From: DASUSH01 sp963785155
Lineage (GTDB): Bacteria > Actinomycetota > Thermoleophilia > Solirubrobacterales > 70-9
Reading direction: 5' to 3'
NCBI GenBank assembly: GCA_963785155.1
Contig: CAWAUB010000016.1
Span: forward strand, 12,791-76,790
DNA: 64,000 bases
Shown here: one piece after another, positions 31,775 to 40,412 of the stretch
Layout: the number at the start of each line of letters is the position of its first letter
Position numbering within the stretch: the stretch's first letter is position 1
Notes under the pieces: model-generated
What the model was told of the DNA's origin: nothing
The model's input: the letters and a program-made list of their open reading frames with translations, nothing else
Databases searched by the model: none
Program-made: the position numbers and the translations under genes

Positions 31775-33407
31775 TCATGGCTGGTCGGTCGTGTCGGGCT
31801 GGGACTCGGGCTGGCCCTGGCCGGGGACGACGCCCCCGTCCTGGCCGCGGCCGGACTGTACTTTGGCGAGCTCGAGCAGATCGTCCACCTGCGCCTGGAC
31901 GTCGACGGAGATCGCGTCGGTGTTGCCGATCAGCCAAGCGTGGTTGTAGACCGCGCGGGTCGGGTCGTCGACGTAGCCCGGCTTGATGTCGAGCAGGTAC
32001 CCCTCGAGCGGGGCGGGCAGGACGTTGGCGTTGTCGGTGAGCAGAAGCGGCCCCCATTTGCCGCTCGCGGAAAGCGGTGCCGCGGCGCCCGCGTCGGCGG
32101 GCCGGGTCGCGTTGGCGAGGACCAACCCGTGGCCGGGGTCGGTCACGTTCCAGCCGAAGTCGCCGTCGGTGTAGCGGGCGAACGCGATCGAGTTCGAGAC
32201 CGCGTCGTCCTCGCCGATCCGCTTGGGCTCCGTCCCGGTCTCCTCCTTGATCTGGGCGAGGACCTCGTTCGAGATCACGGGCTCGGGGCCGAGCACGTAG
32301 ACCGGCACGTCCTTCAGCCCCGCCAGGGCCTCGAGCGTCGGTGCCGGCGCGGACTCGCTTTGGACGAAGAGGACGGGGTCGCCGGACCGCGCCGCCCAGG
32401 CGGCCGCGGGCATCGCGAATTCCGGGCGGTCGGAGGATGCGAGGACGACGTGCTCAGGCTTCTCCCCGGTCAGCTCCTGGCGCAGCGCAGCGGTGGCCGC
32501 GGCGATCTCGGCAGGGTTGCCTCCCTCGATCGTCTCGGAGCGAAGGCCCTCGGGGGCGAGCGCGCCGCCGAACTTGAAGAGCTGGTTGTCACCGGTCTCC
32601 GAGGAGCCCTGCGGCGCGAGGGCGGTCAGGGCGGTGAGGGTCAGGTCGGGCACGTCGTCGGGCCCGCTGAGCAGGATCGGCGCCCCGATCGGCTCGGCGA
32701 CCAGCGAGGCCGCGGCGATCGAGGCAGGCCAGTCCTGCTCGGCGACGAGGCTCACGGCGGGCGGGGCCGTCGATCCCTCCGGTTGCCGGCGAGGTCGCGA
32801 GCGCGACGCCGGCGGCATCGCCGACCGGGCCCGCGCCGGCAACCCGCGTCGTGTTCTTGGTGGCAAAGGCGGGGAAGCCGAGCTCGGGCGCCTCCCGCGG
32901 AGCGGCCTCCTCCTCGATCACGACCTGCGGCGCCGGCGCCGGTTCCTCCTCCTCGGAGAACTCGAAGTCCGTGGCCAGGTAGACCGCGCCGACCGCGATC
33001 AGCAGGAGCACGATCCCGCCGATGATGATTCCGCGCCGGCCGGGGCGGCCAGGCCGAGAGAAGCTCGGCATGCTGGGCCGGCTCGGCATGCTTGGGCGGG
33101 GGAGCCGCGGTCCGGCCCGTGGCGGCTTCTTGACGCCATCGGGCTGCGAGCGGCCGGGAAGGCGAAGGCGCCTGCGCGAAGGTGGGCTCGCGGGGGGCAG
33201 GACCTGCGTCGGCGCCGAGTCGTCGGCGGGCGACGGGGCGGGCGCCTCCTTCGCAGCCTTCTTCTCGGCCTTCGCGGCCGCGCGCTTCTCCTTGCGCTCG
33301 CCGCGCAACCGCTTGCGCCCCTCGCCGTCGCCGCGGCGGAGGAAGCTGAGCCGGTCCGAGAACCAGTAGCCGATGTCCTCGAAGAAGTACCGAATTCGGG
33401 AGAGCAC
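31775..33407 (-). pseudogene. Membrane-anchored protein with cell-wall-binding repeat 2-like domain, frameshifted
   Basis: The N-terminal 120 residues are cytosolic, with a Lys/Glu/Ala-rich stretch and a proline-rich basic segment. One membrane helix follows (about 126-146, GIIIGGIVLLLIAVGAVYLA), then an acidic linker and an outer domain starting FATKNTTRVAGAGPVGDAAGVALATSP. At about 32760-32770 the frame changes and continues PAVSLVAEQDWPASIAAASLVAEPIGAPILLSG to the end at 31775. The NTTRVxG...VALA...APILL pattern fits cell wall binding repeat 2 proteins, which attach to the actinobacterial wall. Total length is about 543 residues. One indel separates it from an intact gene. Confidence 0.65.
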
Positions 33408-33419
33408 GCGGGCGCGAGG

Positions 33420-33977
33420 TTATTGACTGAAGACCGGCGCGCCCGCAACCGCGAGCGCCTCCAGGCCGTCCGGCAAGCTTTCGCCCGCGGCCCCTGCCAT
33501 GCAGTTCTCCGGAGCGGGACCCAGCACCAGGCGCCGCCGCCAGAGGCCCGTGCCCGGCGCCCCGACCAGGTCTGCCAGGCTCGCGTCGAGGTCGCCGTAT
33601 GAGATCTCCGCGGGCTTCGTGAACCACCGGCGCCGCCCGTCGCGAAGGCTCTCCTGGTCGCCGGCCGCGGTCCCGTAGACGGCTCCGGCCCCGTGGGCCG
33701 ACCCGGCCGCCGACCGGTCGTGCGGATCCCGGCGGGTGCCACTCACCGCGCCGCGTTCGAGCGCGCCGACAGCGGTCCAGTCCGAGGCCAGGTACCAGTC
33801 TTCATACACCGGCCCGGGTCCCAGCCAGGGCAACGAGTCGAAGCGATGGCTGACGGAGCCCGCAAAGCCGTCGGGAGGATCGGCACCAAGCGCCTGATGA
33901 AACGCCACGAGCTCCGCCTCGTAGCGGGCAACCTCCACAGCGGGGTCGGCCCGATGCCAAAACACATAAGCAAGCAC
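33420..33977 (-). CDS. Conserved-looking hypothetical protein
   Basis: A 185-residue protein. GTG 33977 is chosen because the sequence from there (VLAYVFWHRADPAVEVARYEAELVAFHQALGADPPDGFAGS) looks like a folded beta-alpha protein, while the upstream frame is arginine-rich and shadow-like. Further features are WLGPGPVYEDWYLASDWTAVGALERGAVSG and a late WRRRLVLGPAPENCM. It has no signal peptide. It lies 12 bases before the wall-binding gene and probably heads the five-gene reverse operon. I do not recognise a characterised family. Confidence 0.6.
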   Translation of the reverse strand: MLAYVFWHRADPAVEVARYEAELVAFHQALGADPPDGFAGSVSHRFDSLPWLGPGPVYEDWYLASDWTAVGALERGAVSGTRRDPHDRSAAGSAHGAGAVYGTAAGDQESLRDGRRRWFTKPAEISYGDLDASLADLVGAPGTGLWRRRLVLGPAPENCMAGAAGESLPDGLEALAVAGAPVFSQ

Positions 33978-34105
33978 GGGACGCACCCTAATCCGCGTCG
34001 AACGTCCCAAACACCCGCGGAAAACGGGGGTATTACGGACGTTCGCGAGCGGCTGGGGTGGCGCCGCCGCCCGCCTGCCCCGGTATTCTGCGCCTGACAA
34101 GGGTT

Positions 34106-34125
34106 GACTGACCAGTCAATCGGTA
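34106..34125. promoter_or_regulatory. Palindromic operator, copy 2 (candidate TetR-type site)
   Basis: GACTGACCAGTCAATCGGTA differs at one position from the site at 26463-26482. It extends here into a second, overlapping inverted repeat, TTGACTG-AC-CAGTCAA (34104-34119). It lies 45 bases before the acyl-CoA dehydrogenase ATG, almost the same distance as copy 1 from the thiolase. Confidence 0.7.
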
Positions 34126-34170
34126 CCGATCCGGTGGACGCTAGGGCGCCGCCAGGAGGTCAAGACTCAG

Positions 34171-35529
34171 ATGGATTTCGCGCTCTCCGATGAGGCCCAG
34201 GAGTTCAAGGCGCTCTGCCGCAAGTTCTCCACCGAGGTGATCCGCCCGGTCGCGCAGCAGCACGACCGCGACGAATCGATTCCGTGGGACGTGATCAAGG
34301 CCGCCCACGAGTGGGGCCTCACCGGCGCCGACCACATGCAGCGGGTCGGCGGCGACTCGACCGGCCAGCTCGGCGTGATCTACGCCGAGGAGCTCCACTA
34401 TGGCTGCGCCGGCATCGCGCTCGCGATCTCCGGATCGATGCTCGGCGCCGCCGGTATCGCGGCCTCGGGCACGCCCGACCAGATGATGGAGTGGATTCCG
34501 CAGTGCCTCGGCACCGCCGATGAGCCCAAGCTGGGCGCCTACGGAGTGACCGAGGCGGGTGCCGGCTCCGACGTGAAGAGCATGCGGACGACCGCGAAGC
34601 TCGATGGCGACGAGTGGGTCCTGAACGGGACCAAGGTCTTCATCACGAACGGCGGTATCGCCGACGTGCACGTGATCGTCGCCACCGTCGACCCGGAGCT
34701 CGGCCACCGCGGCCAGGCCTCGTTCGTCGTCGGCAAGGGCACTCCGGGCCTACGCCAGGGCAAGAAGGAGACGAAGCTCGGGATCCGCGCCTCGCACACC
34801 GCCGAGGTGGTCCTCGACGACTGCCGGATTCCCGTGGAGAACCTGCTCGGCGGCATGGACAAGCTGAACGCGAAGCTGGAGCGCGCCCGCTCGGGCCAGT
34901 CCTCCGGCCGCGCATCGAACGCGCTGGCCACGTTCGAGCTGACCCGTCCCGTCGTTGGCGCCTCGGCGATCGGCATCGCCCAGGCGGCCTATGAGTGGAC
35001 GCTCGAGTACCTCGACAACGGCGGCCAGGTCGACCCGATCTGGTCCGCGCTCGACGAGAGCTCGACCTCGGGCGAGCCGCCGCTTCGCCGTCAGGAGGTC
35101 CAGCAGGTCCTCGCCGACGTCGCGATGGAGATCGACTGCGCCCGCCTGCTCGTCCAGCGGGCCTCGTGGATGGGCCGCAGCGGCATCCCGATGAGCGGCG
35201 GCCAGGGCTCCATGTCGAAGCTGAAGGGCGGCGACGTCGCGATGTGGTCGACCGAGAAGCTGATGGACCTGATCGGCCCGTACGCGCAGACCACCGATTG
35301 CCCGCTCGAGAAGTGGTTCCGCGACGCGAAGATCTACCAGCTCTTCGAGGGCACGGCCGAGATCCAGCGGCTCGTCGTCTCGCGGATGCAGTCGGCCGAG
35401 TACCGCGCCGCCCGCGAGAAGTTGGTCGAAGCGGCCGAGATCGCCGCCGACGCCTCCGGCGGCACCGTCGCCGCGACGGTCTCGTCGAACGGCGCGTCCG
35501 CGGAGAAGGAGCCCGTCGCCGCGGCGTAA
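34171..35529 (+). CDS. Acyl-CoA dehydrogenase
   Basis: A 452-residue FAD enzyme for the first step of beta-oxidation. The N-terminal helical domain starts MDFALSDEAQEFKALCRKF. The middle beta domain has YGVTEAGAGSDVKSMRTTA and KVFITNGGIADVHVIVA (flavin and acyl contacts). The C-terminal domain has the catalytic glutamate in IYQLFEGTAEIQRLVVSRM. It is longer than the usual 380-400 residues because of an insertion near LDESSTSGEPPLRRQE and a low-complexity tail. The ATG has GGAGG about eight bases upstream, and the TetR-type site precedes it. Confidence 0.93.
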   Translation: MDFALSDEAQEFKALCRKFSTEVIRPVAQQHDRDESIPWDVIKAAHEWGLTGADHMQRVGGDSTGQLGVIYAEELHYGCAGIALAISGSMLGAAGIAASGTPDQMMEWIPQCLGTADEPKLGAYGVTEAGAGSDVKSMRTTAKLDGDEWVLNGTKVFITNGGIADVHVIVATVDPELGHRGQASFVVGKGTPGLRQGKKETKLGIRASHTAEVVLDDCRIPVENLLGGMDKLNAKLERARSGQSSGRASNALATFELTRPVVGASAIGIAQAAYEWTLEYLDNGGQVDPIWSALDESSTSGEPPLRRQEVQQVLADVAMEIDCARLLVQRASWMGRSGIPMSGGQGSMSKLKGGDVAMWSTEKLMDLIGPYAQTTDCPLEKWFRDAKIYQLFEGTAEIQRLVVSRMQSAEYRAAREKLVEAAEIAADASGGTVAATVSSNGASAEKEPVAAA

Positions 35530-35532
35530 GCT
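35527..35532 (+). promoter_or_regulatory. Candidate -10 hexamer TAAGCT
   Basis: Six bases before GTG 35539 and overlapping the stop of the preceding gene; leaderless spacing, no ribosome-binding site. Confidence 0.3.
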
Positions 35533-35538
35533 CGCGGC

Positions 35539-36477
35539 GTGGCTCACTCCCACGCTGGACATTCCCACGACATAGCGGGCGCGAAGCTCGCCGCCCGCCG
35601 GCAGGATTCGCGGAAGCGGATGCTGATCGCGCTGGCGATCAACGTCGGGCTGCTTGTCGCCGAGGCGGTCGGCGGCTTCATCACCGGATCGCTCGCGCTG
35701 CTCGCCGACGCGGGGCACGTCCTCTCCGATGTGGGCGCGATCGCGCTCGGGATGACCGCGGCCACGGTCGCCGCCAGCGCCGCCAGCAACCGCCGCACCT
35801 TCGGCCTCCAGCGCGCGGAGGTCCTCGCCGGCCTCGTCAACGGGCTCGCCCTGGTCGCGATCTCGATCTGGATCGCGATCGAGGCGATCGGGCGCTTCTC
35901 CGAGACGGTCGATCTCGACGCCGGCCCGGTGCTCGTGCTTGGGGTCGTCGGCCTCGCGGGCAACATCGCGGCGACGATCGTCCTCGCGCGCGGCGAGCGC
36001 GGCGACATCAACCTGGAGGGGGTGCTCCGCCACTCGGCCGCGGACGCCCTCGGGTCGCTCGGGGTGATCGCGTCCGCGGTCGTCATCCTCGCGACCGGGT
36101 GGGAGGAGGCCGACGCCGTCGCCAGTCTCCTGATCTCCGTCCTCGTCCTCGTCTCGTCATGGCGCCTGATCTCCGAGCCGCTCAACGTGCTGATGGAGTC
36201 CGCGCCTCGAGGCCTCGACGTCGAGCGCCTGGGCGGGGAGCTGTGCCGGATCGAAGACGTGCTGGCGATCCACGACCTGCACGTCTGGACCGTCACCTCG
36301 GGTTTCGAGGCGCTGGCGGCCCATGTGGTCGTCCGCGAGGGCGCCGACCGTGATCTGATCCGCGCCCAGCTCGAGCTCCTGATCCGCGACGACTTCGGCA
36401 TCGAGCACACGACGCTGCAGATGGAGGAGGACGCGCCGGAGGGCCTGCTCGAGATCGAGGGCGTCGATCCGCGCTGA
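35539..36477 (+). CDS. Cation diffusion facilitator (CzcD/ZitB-type zinc exporter)
   Basis: A 312-residue membrane protein. It begins with a histidine-rich stretch (AHSHAGHSHD) for metal binding, then six membrane helices. Helix 2 has the zinc-site LLADAGHVLSDVGAIALG (HxxxD) and helix 5 has LRHSAADALGSLGVIASA (HxxxD). A cytosolic C-terminal domain (DVLAIHDLHVWTVTSGFEALAAHVVV) follows. This is the complete transport-site pattern for Zn/Cd antiport with protons. It follows the acyl-CoA dehydrogenase by nine bases, without an evident functional link. Confidence 0.92.
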   Translation: MAHSHAGHSHDIAGAKLAARRQDSRKRMLIALAINVGLLVAEAVGGFITGSLALLADAGHVLSDVGAIALGMTAATVAASAASNRRTFGLQRAEVLAGLVNGLALVAISIWIAIEAIGRFSETVDLDAGPVLVLGVVGLAGNIAATIVLARGERGDINLEGVLRHSAADALGSLGVIASAVVILATGWEEADAVASLLISVLVLVSSWRLISEPLNVLMESAPRGLDVERLGGELCRIEDVLAIHDLHVWTVTSGFEALAAHVVVREGADRDLIRAQLELLIRDDFGIEHTTLQMEEDAPEGLLEIEGVDPR

Positions 36478-36482
36478 CAGAC

Positions 36483-36518
36483 TCCCTGCAAATGGCGGTT
36501 GGTGCAGGGATTTCTTAG
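36483..36518 (+). terminator. Intrinsic terminator after the cation exporter
   Basis: Stem TCCCTGCA (36483-36490) / TGCAGGGA (36503-36510), 12-base loop, then TTTCTTAG. Confidence 0.65.
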
Positions 36519-36554
36519 ACCCACCGGCTACCTTCTCCGCCCCGGTTAACCGCC

Positions 36555-37706
36555 ATGCACGCCCGCACCAGACTCCTGATCGCGCTCTTCACCCTGCTCG
36601 GGGCCCTCGGCCTCGGGGGCGCGACCGTGCTCGCGCAGGACCTGGAGAGCGAGAAGGCCGAGAAGGAAGCGCAGCTCGATGACGAGCGCGAGCACAAGGA
36701 TGTCCTGAGCTCGGAGATCGCCGCCTACTCCGACGACATCGCCCAGCTCGAGGGAGAGATCTCGATCCTGCGGACCCGCGAGGCGACGGTCCTGAACGAG
36801 CTCGAGGCCACCCGCTCGCGCCTGAAGTCCGCTCGCGATCGGCTTGCCGGCCTGCGCAACCGCTACCACCGCTCGATCGGCGTGCTCGAGAAGCGCCTGA
36901 TCGCGATCTACAAGCAGGACGAGCCCGATGCGCTGACCGTGATCCTGAACGCGAACGGCTTCGACGACATGATCGAGCGCTACGAGTACCTGAACCGGAT
37001 CGAGGACCAGGACTCGACGATCATCTCCCGCGTCCGCGCGCTCAAGGCGGAGACGAAGGGAACGGTCGCCGAGATCGAGGACGCGAAGGCGGAGATCGCG
37101 GCGAAGAAGCGCGAGCTCGCCCGCACCCGCTCCCAGCTCGAGGCCCGCGAGGGCGAGCTGACCGCGGCCCGCCAGGACAAGGCCTCATCGCTGGCGACCG
37201 TCGACCAGAACATCGAGCGGCTCGAGGGTGACATCGAGGGTCTGGAGGACGACATCCAGGCACAGCTTCGCGCGGCCGCCGAGGAGCAGTCGGCCAGCGG
37301 CGCCGTTCCCGCCGACCTGCCCGCCGGGCCGATCCAGGGCGGCTCCTCGGGCTTCATCTGGCCCGTCAACGGCTCCGTGGTCTCGCCGTTCGGAATGCGC
37401 TGGGGCCGCATGCATGAGGGCGTCGACATCGCCGTGCCCGCCGGAACCCCGATCCGCGCCGCGAAGGCGGGCGCGATCGCGCTCGCCGCGCCCACAGGCG
37501 GCTACGGGAACTACACGTGCATCAACCACGGCGGTGGCCTCTCGACCTGTTACGCCCATCAGTCTTCCTTCGCGATCACCTCCGGCAGCGTCGACCAGGG
37601 CGACGTGATCGGCTACGTCGGCTGCACGGGCCACTGCTTCGGCGACCACCTGCATTTCGAGGTCCGGATCAACGGCGCCGCCGTCGATCCCATGGGCTAC
37701 CTGTAG
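36555..37706 (+). CDS. Exported coiled-coil M23 peptidase (EnvC/NlpD-like)
   Basis: A 383-residue protein. A signal peptide (LLIALFTLLGALGLGGATVLAQ) precedes long heptad-rich coiled coils (about 30-245) of Glu/Lys/Ala/Leu, resembling EnvC. The C-terminal domain is LytM/M23: WPVNGSVVSPFGMRWGRMHEGVDIAVPAGTPIRAAKAG (metal H and D) and the closing CFGDHLHFEVRINGAAVDPMGYL (HxH). It either cuts peptidoglycan cross-bridges or activates amidases during division. All metal ligands are present, so it is probably active. A terminator lies just upstream, so it has its own promoter. Confidence 0.92.
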   Translation: MHARTRLLIALFTLLGALGLGGATVLAQDLESEKAEKEAQLDDEREHKDVLSSEIAAYSDDIAQLEGEISILRTREATVLNELEATRSRLKSARDRLAGLRNRYHRSIGVLEKRLIAIYKQDEPDALTVILNANGFDDMIERYEYLNRIEDQDSTIISRVRALKAETKGTVAEIEDAKAEIAAKKRELARTRSQLEAREGELTAARQDKASSLATVDQNIERLEGDIEGLEDDIQAQLRAAAEEQSASGAVPADLPAGPIQGGSSGFIWPVNGSVVSPFGMRWGRMHEGVDIAVPAGTPIRAAKAGAIALAAPTGGYGNYTCINHGGGLSTCYAHQSSFAITSGSVDQGDVIGYVGCTGHCFGDHLHFEVRINGAAVDPMGYL

Positions 37707-37780
37707 GGGTCTACCCTCTAAAGCTCCCTTCGAGGGATGCCGATGTTGATGTCGAAGCCGTCGAGGGGGCGGCACGACCT

Positions 37781-38380
37781 ATGGCCACTACAGGCTTTCG
37801 CAGTTATCTGGCAGGAACCGGCGCGAGCGGCTCGATCCTGCTCGCGGGCCTCGTCGCGCTCGTTTCGGTGACGGCGTTCGTCGGTTTCGACGCGATGCCC
37901 TTCGGCAGCGGCAACAGCGGCGCCGGCACCGTCTCGCTCCAGCGCCCGGACAACTCCGGCGCGGCCGCGGCCACAGCAGCCGCGGCAGCGGTCGGTGGCG
38001 CACCGGCCGCCGTGGCCGCTGCACCCGCCACGCCTGCCGCGCCCGCAGCGGCTGCCGCTGCGCCTGGCGCCGCCCCCGGCGCAGCCGCGGCGGCACCTGC
38101 TCCCGGCGCCCCGGGGGTCACCGGCGTCCCCGGCGGAGGCTCGGCGACCCAGACAGACATTCCCACGGCTCCGACGCCCGCAGCGGGCGGCCCGACCAAC
38201 CCGGTCGACGACGTCGTCGCCGGCCTCGATCAGACGGTCCAGGGTGTGACCGGCACGAACCCCAACCTCGGCGGCACCACGAAGCCGATCACGAGCGGGC
38301 TCGACCAGGTGATCCAGGGAGCCACGGGCAACACTCTCGGCGGCCATCTGGACAACCTCGGGCTCGGCCAGAAGCCCTAA
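37781..38380 (+). CDS. Ala/Pro-rich membrane-anchored protein
   Basis: A 199-residue protein from ATG 37781 with GAGGGGG upstream. One hydrophobic segment near residues 15-37 (GSILLAGLVALVSVTAFVGF) is followed by a long alanine/proline/glycine-rich linker. The C-terminal end repeats GLDQTVQGVTG and GLDQVIQGATG and finishes LGGHLDNLGLGQKP. The VDDVV...TVQGV motif recalls the tail of the membrane-anchored sigma factor at 489 (TDTVQGVVDDVGN). The linker could span the cell wall. Function is unknown. The stop codon overlaps the convergent hydrolase stop (CTAA). Confidence 0.65.
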   Translation: MATTGFRSYLAGTGASGSILLAGLVALVSVTAFVGFDAMPFGSGNSGAGTVSLQRPDNSGAAAATAAAAAVGGAPAAVAAAPATPAAPAAAAAAPGAAPGAAAAAPAPGAPGVTGVPGGGSATQTDIPTAPTPAAGGPTNPVDDVVAGLDQTVQGVTGTNPNLGGTTKPITSGLDQVIQGATGNTLGGHLDNLGLGQKP

Positions 38381-39093
38381 GCAACTCCCAGCTGCTTCTC
38401 CATCCAGATCAGGGCGACCTCGTGTAGCTCGGCGTCGTGCTGGAGCGACCGGTGGTGGCCGCCCGGGACGACGATCGCCTCGATCGGGTCCTGCGCTCGC
38501 GTGGCCAGCTCTTCGGTCCAGGTGTAGGCGATCTGCTCGTCGCCACGAGCGTGCAGGAGCATCACCGGCTTCTCCCCGACCAACTCGATCGCGTCGCGCA
38601 GGTCGTGCTCGCCGAGCCACGGTTCGAGCGCGTCGCGGTCCACGCGCATCTCGAGCCGCCCCCGCCGCAGGCCCTCCATCAGGTCGGCCTCGCCGGCGGG
38701 GCAGATCGCGAGGACCCCGGCGATCGAGTCCGAGAGGGCTGCCGCATGGATCGCCATGAAGCCGCCCATGCTGGATCCGCGGGCGCAGATGCGACCGGCG
38801 TCGATCCCCTCGTTCTCGGCCAGGAAGCGGGCCATCTTGCCCACGTCTCCGACGGCGGCGGGGGACATCTCGTCCTCCGATTCGCCATGGCCGCGCTGGT
38901 CGTAGGTGATCGCCGCCCAGCCGCGGGCGATGCAGCTGCGGGCGAAGTCGGCGTGGTTCTCCTTGCAGGACCCGGCGCCATGGAGGATCACCATCCCGGG
39001 CCAGGGTGGATCCGCCTCCGGCAGCCACAGCTCGTACGGCCTTCCCTCGTGAACGTCGCGCCGGTTCGAGGATTTGGGAGTGGGCAGCCGCAT
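38377..39093 (-). CDS. Alpha/beta hydrolase
   Basis: A 238-residue hydrolase. The oxyanion region is MVILHGAGSCKENHADF, the nucleophile elbow ICARGSSMGGFMAIH, the acid LLHARGDEQIAYTW and the base histidine VVPGGHHRSLQHD, so the triad is complete. ATG 39093 (MRLPTPKSS) is preferred over an upstream TTG at 39102. No signal peptide is present, so it acts in the cytosol on an unknown ester or peptide. It is divergent from lysA with about 30 bases between starts. Confidence 0.87.
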   Translation of the reverse strand: MRLPTPKSSNRRDVHEGRPYELWLPEADPPWPGMVILHGAGSCKENHADFARSCIARGWAAITYDQRGHGESEDEMSPAAVGDVGKMARFLAENEGIDAGRICARGSSMGGFMAIHAAALSDSIAGVLAICPAGEADLMEGLRRGRLEMRVDRDALEPWLGEHDLRDAIELVGEKPVMLLHARGDEQIAYTWTEELATRAQDPIEAIVVPGGHHRSLQHDAELHEVALIWMEKQLGVA

Positions 39094-39125
39094 TGGAGTC
39101 AACCTACAGTCACAATCTTCCGCCC

Positions 39126-40412
39126 ATGCTCGCCACGAACCACGTCGAGACGTCGCCCGTGTTCCCGTCAGGGAGCCGCGTCAACGATGCCGGCCACCTG
39201 GAACTCGGCGGCTGCGACGTCGTCGAGCTCGCCGCCGAGTACGGCACCCCGGCCTACATCTACGTCGAGGACGACCTGCGGGCGCGGGCCAGGTCCTACG
39301 TCGAGGCCTTCAGCTCGCGCACCGGCAACTTCGAGGTCCTCTACGCGAGCAAGGCGGCGCCGCTCACCTCCATCTACAGGCTGTTCGCCGAGGAGGGGCT
39401 CTCGGTCGACGTCGCCTCCGGCGGCGAGCTGCACATGGCTCTCGCGGCGGGCTTCGAGCCCGAGCGGATCTACCTGCACGGCAACAACAAGACCGAGGCC
39501 GAGCTCGCGTACGCGACCCGCTCCGGCGTCGGCCACGTCGTGCTCGACTCGTTCGACGAGATCGCCCGGCTCGACGGGATGCTCGAGCGTCCCCAGCGCG
39601 TCCTGATCCGGGTCACGCCCGGGATCAAGGCCGACACGCACACCTATATCCAGACCGGCCAGCTTGACTCGAAGTTCGGCTTCGGGCTGGAGGACGGGCT
39701 CGCCGCACGCGCGATCGAGGAGGTCCGCGCCTCCCAGCACCTCGAGCTGGTCGGCCTCCACGCGCACATCGGCTCCCAGATCTTCGAGCTCGAGCCCTAC
39801 GCGAAGGCGATCGAGGCGCTCGCCGAGCTCGTCGACGGCGACTGGTGCGAGGTGCTTAACATCGGCGGTGGCCTGGGGATCGCCTACACCTCCGAGGACG
39901 AGCCGCCATCGATCGCCGCCTACGCCGACGTGAAGGTGCGGGGGGTCGAGCGCGTCTTCGACCCGGTGCCGCGGATCCTGGTGGAGCCCGGCCGCTCCCT
40001 GGTCGGCAACTCCGGCGTCACGGCCTATCGGATCGGCACGGTCAAGGAGATCCCCGGCGTGCGGACCTACGTCGCCGTCGACGGCGGCATGTCCGACAAC
40101 CTGCGCCCGATGCTCTATGGCGCCCGCTATGAGGCGCTGATCGCCGATCGCGCCGGCGACGCGCCGGACACGGCCGCGACGATCGCCGGCATGCACTGCG
40201 AGTCCGGCGACATCCTCATCCGCGATGCGATGCTCGCCGCGCCCCGAACCGGCGACGTCCTGGTCACGCCGGCGACCGGCGCCTACGGTCACGCGATGGC
40301 CAACAACTACAACGGCATGACTCGGCCGCCGGTGATCTTCTGCTCGGGCGGCGACGCCCGGGTGGTGGTCAGGCGGGAGACGTGGGACGACCTGCTGGCG
40401 AGGGATCAGTGA
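39126..40412 (+). CDS. lysA: Diaminopimelate decarboxylase
   Basis: A 428-residue fold-type III PLP enzyme for the last step of lysine synthesis. The PLP lysine is in VLYASKAAPLTSIYRLF. Further motifs are GLHAHIGSQIFE, the phosphate loop LNIGGGLGIAY, VEPGRSLVGNSG and the substrate cysteine in GMHCESGDIL. It ends with the conserved YNGMTRPPVIFCSGG. The stop overlaps the homoserine dehydrogenase start (GTGA), so it heads an amino acid operon of the aspartate family. ATG 39126 matches the usual N-terminus. Confidence 0.95.
   Translation: MLATNHVETSPVFPSGSRVNDAGHLELGGCDVVELAAEYGTPAYIYVEDDLRARARSYVEAFSSRTGNFEVLYASKAAPLTSIYRLFAEEGLSVDVASGGELHMALAAGFEPERIYLHGNNKTEAELAYATRSGVGHVVLDSFDEIARLDGMLERPQRVLIRVTPGIKADTHTYIQTGQLDSKFGFGLEDGLAARAIEEVRASQHLELVGLHAHIGSQIFELEPYAKAIEALAELVDGDWCEVLNIGGGLGIAYTSEDEPPSIAAYADVKVRGVERVFDPVPRILVEPGRSLVGNSGVTAYRIGTVKEIPGVRTYVAVDGGMSDNLRPMLYGARYEALIADRAGDAPDTAATIAGMHCESGDILIRDAMLAAPRTGDVLVTPATGAYGHAMANNYNGMTRPPVIFCSGGDARVVVRRETWDDLLARDQ

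Noticed and set aside
34995..36353. Forward open frame of 452 codons spanning acyl-CoA dehydrogenase and the zinc exporter
   Set aside because: Crosses two verified genes out of frame and consists mainly of Arg, Gly and Asp.
36478..36554. c-di-AMP riboswitch before the M23 peptidase gene
   Set aside because: Such riboswitches often precede wall hydrolases, but only 77 bases are available and they hold a simple terminator stem without the known conserved core.
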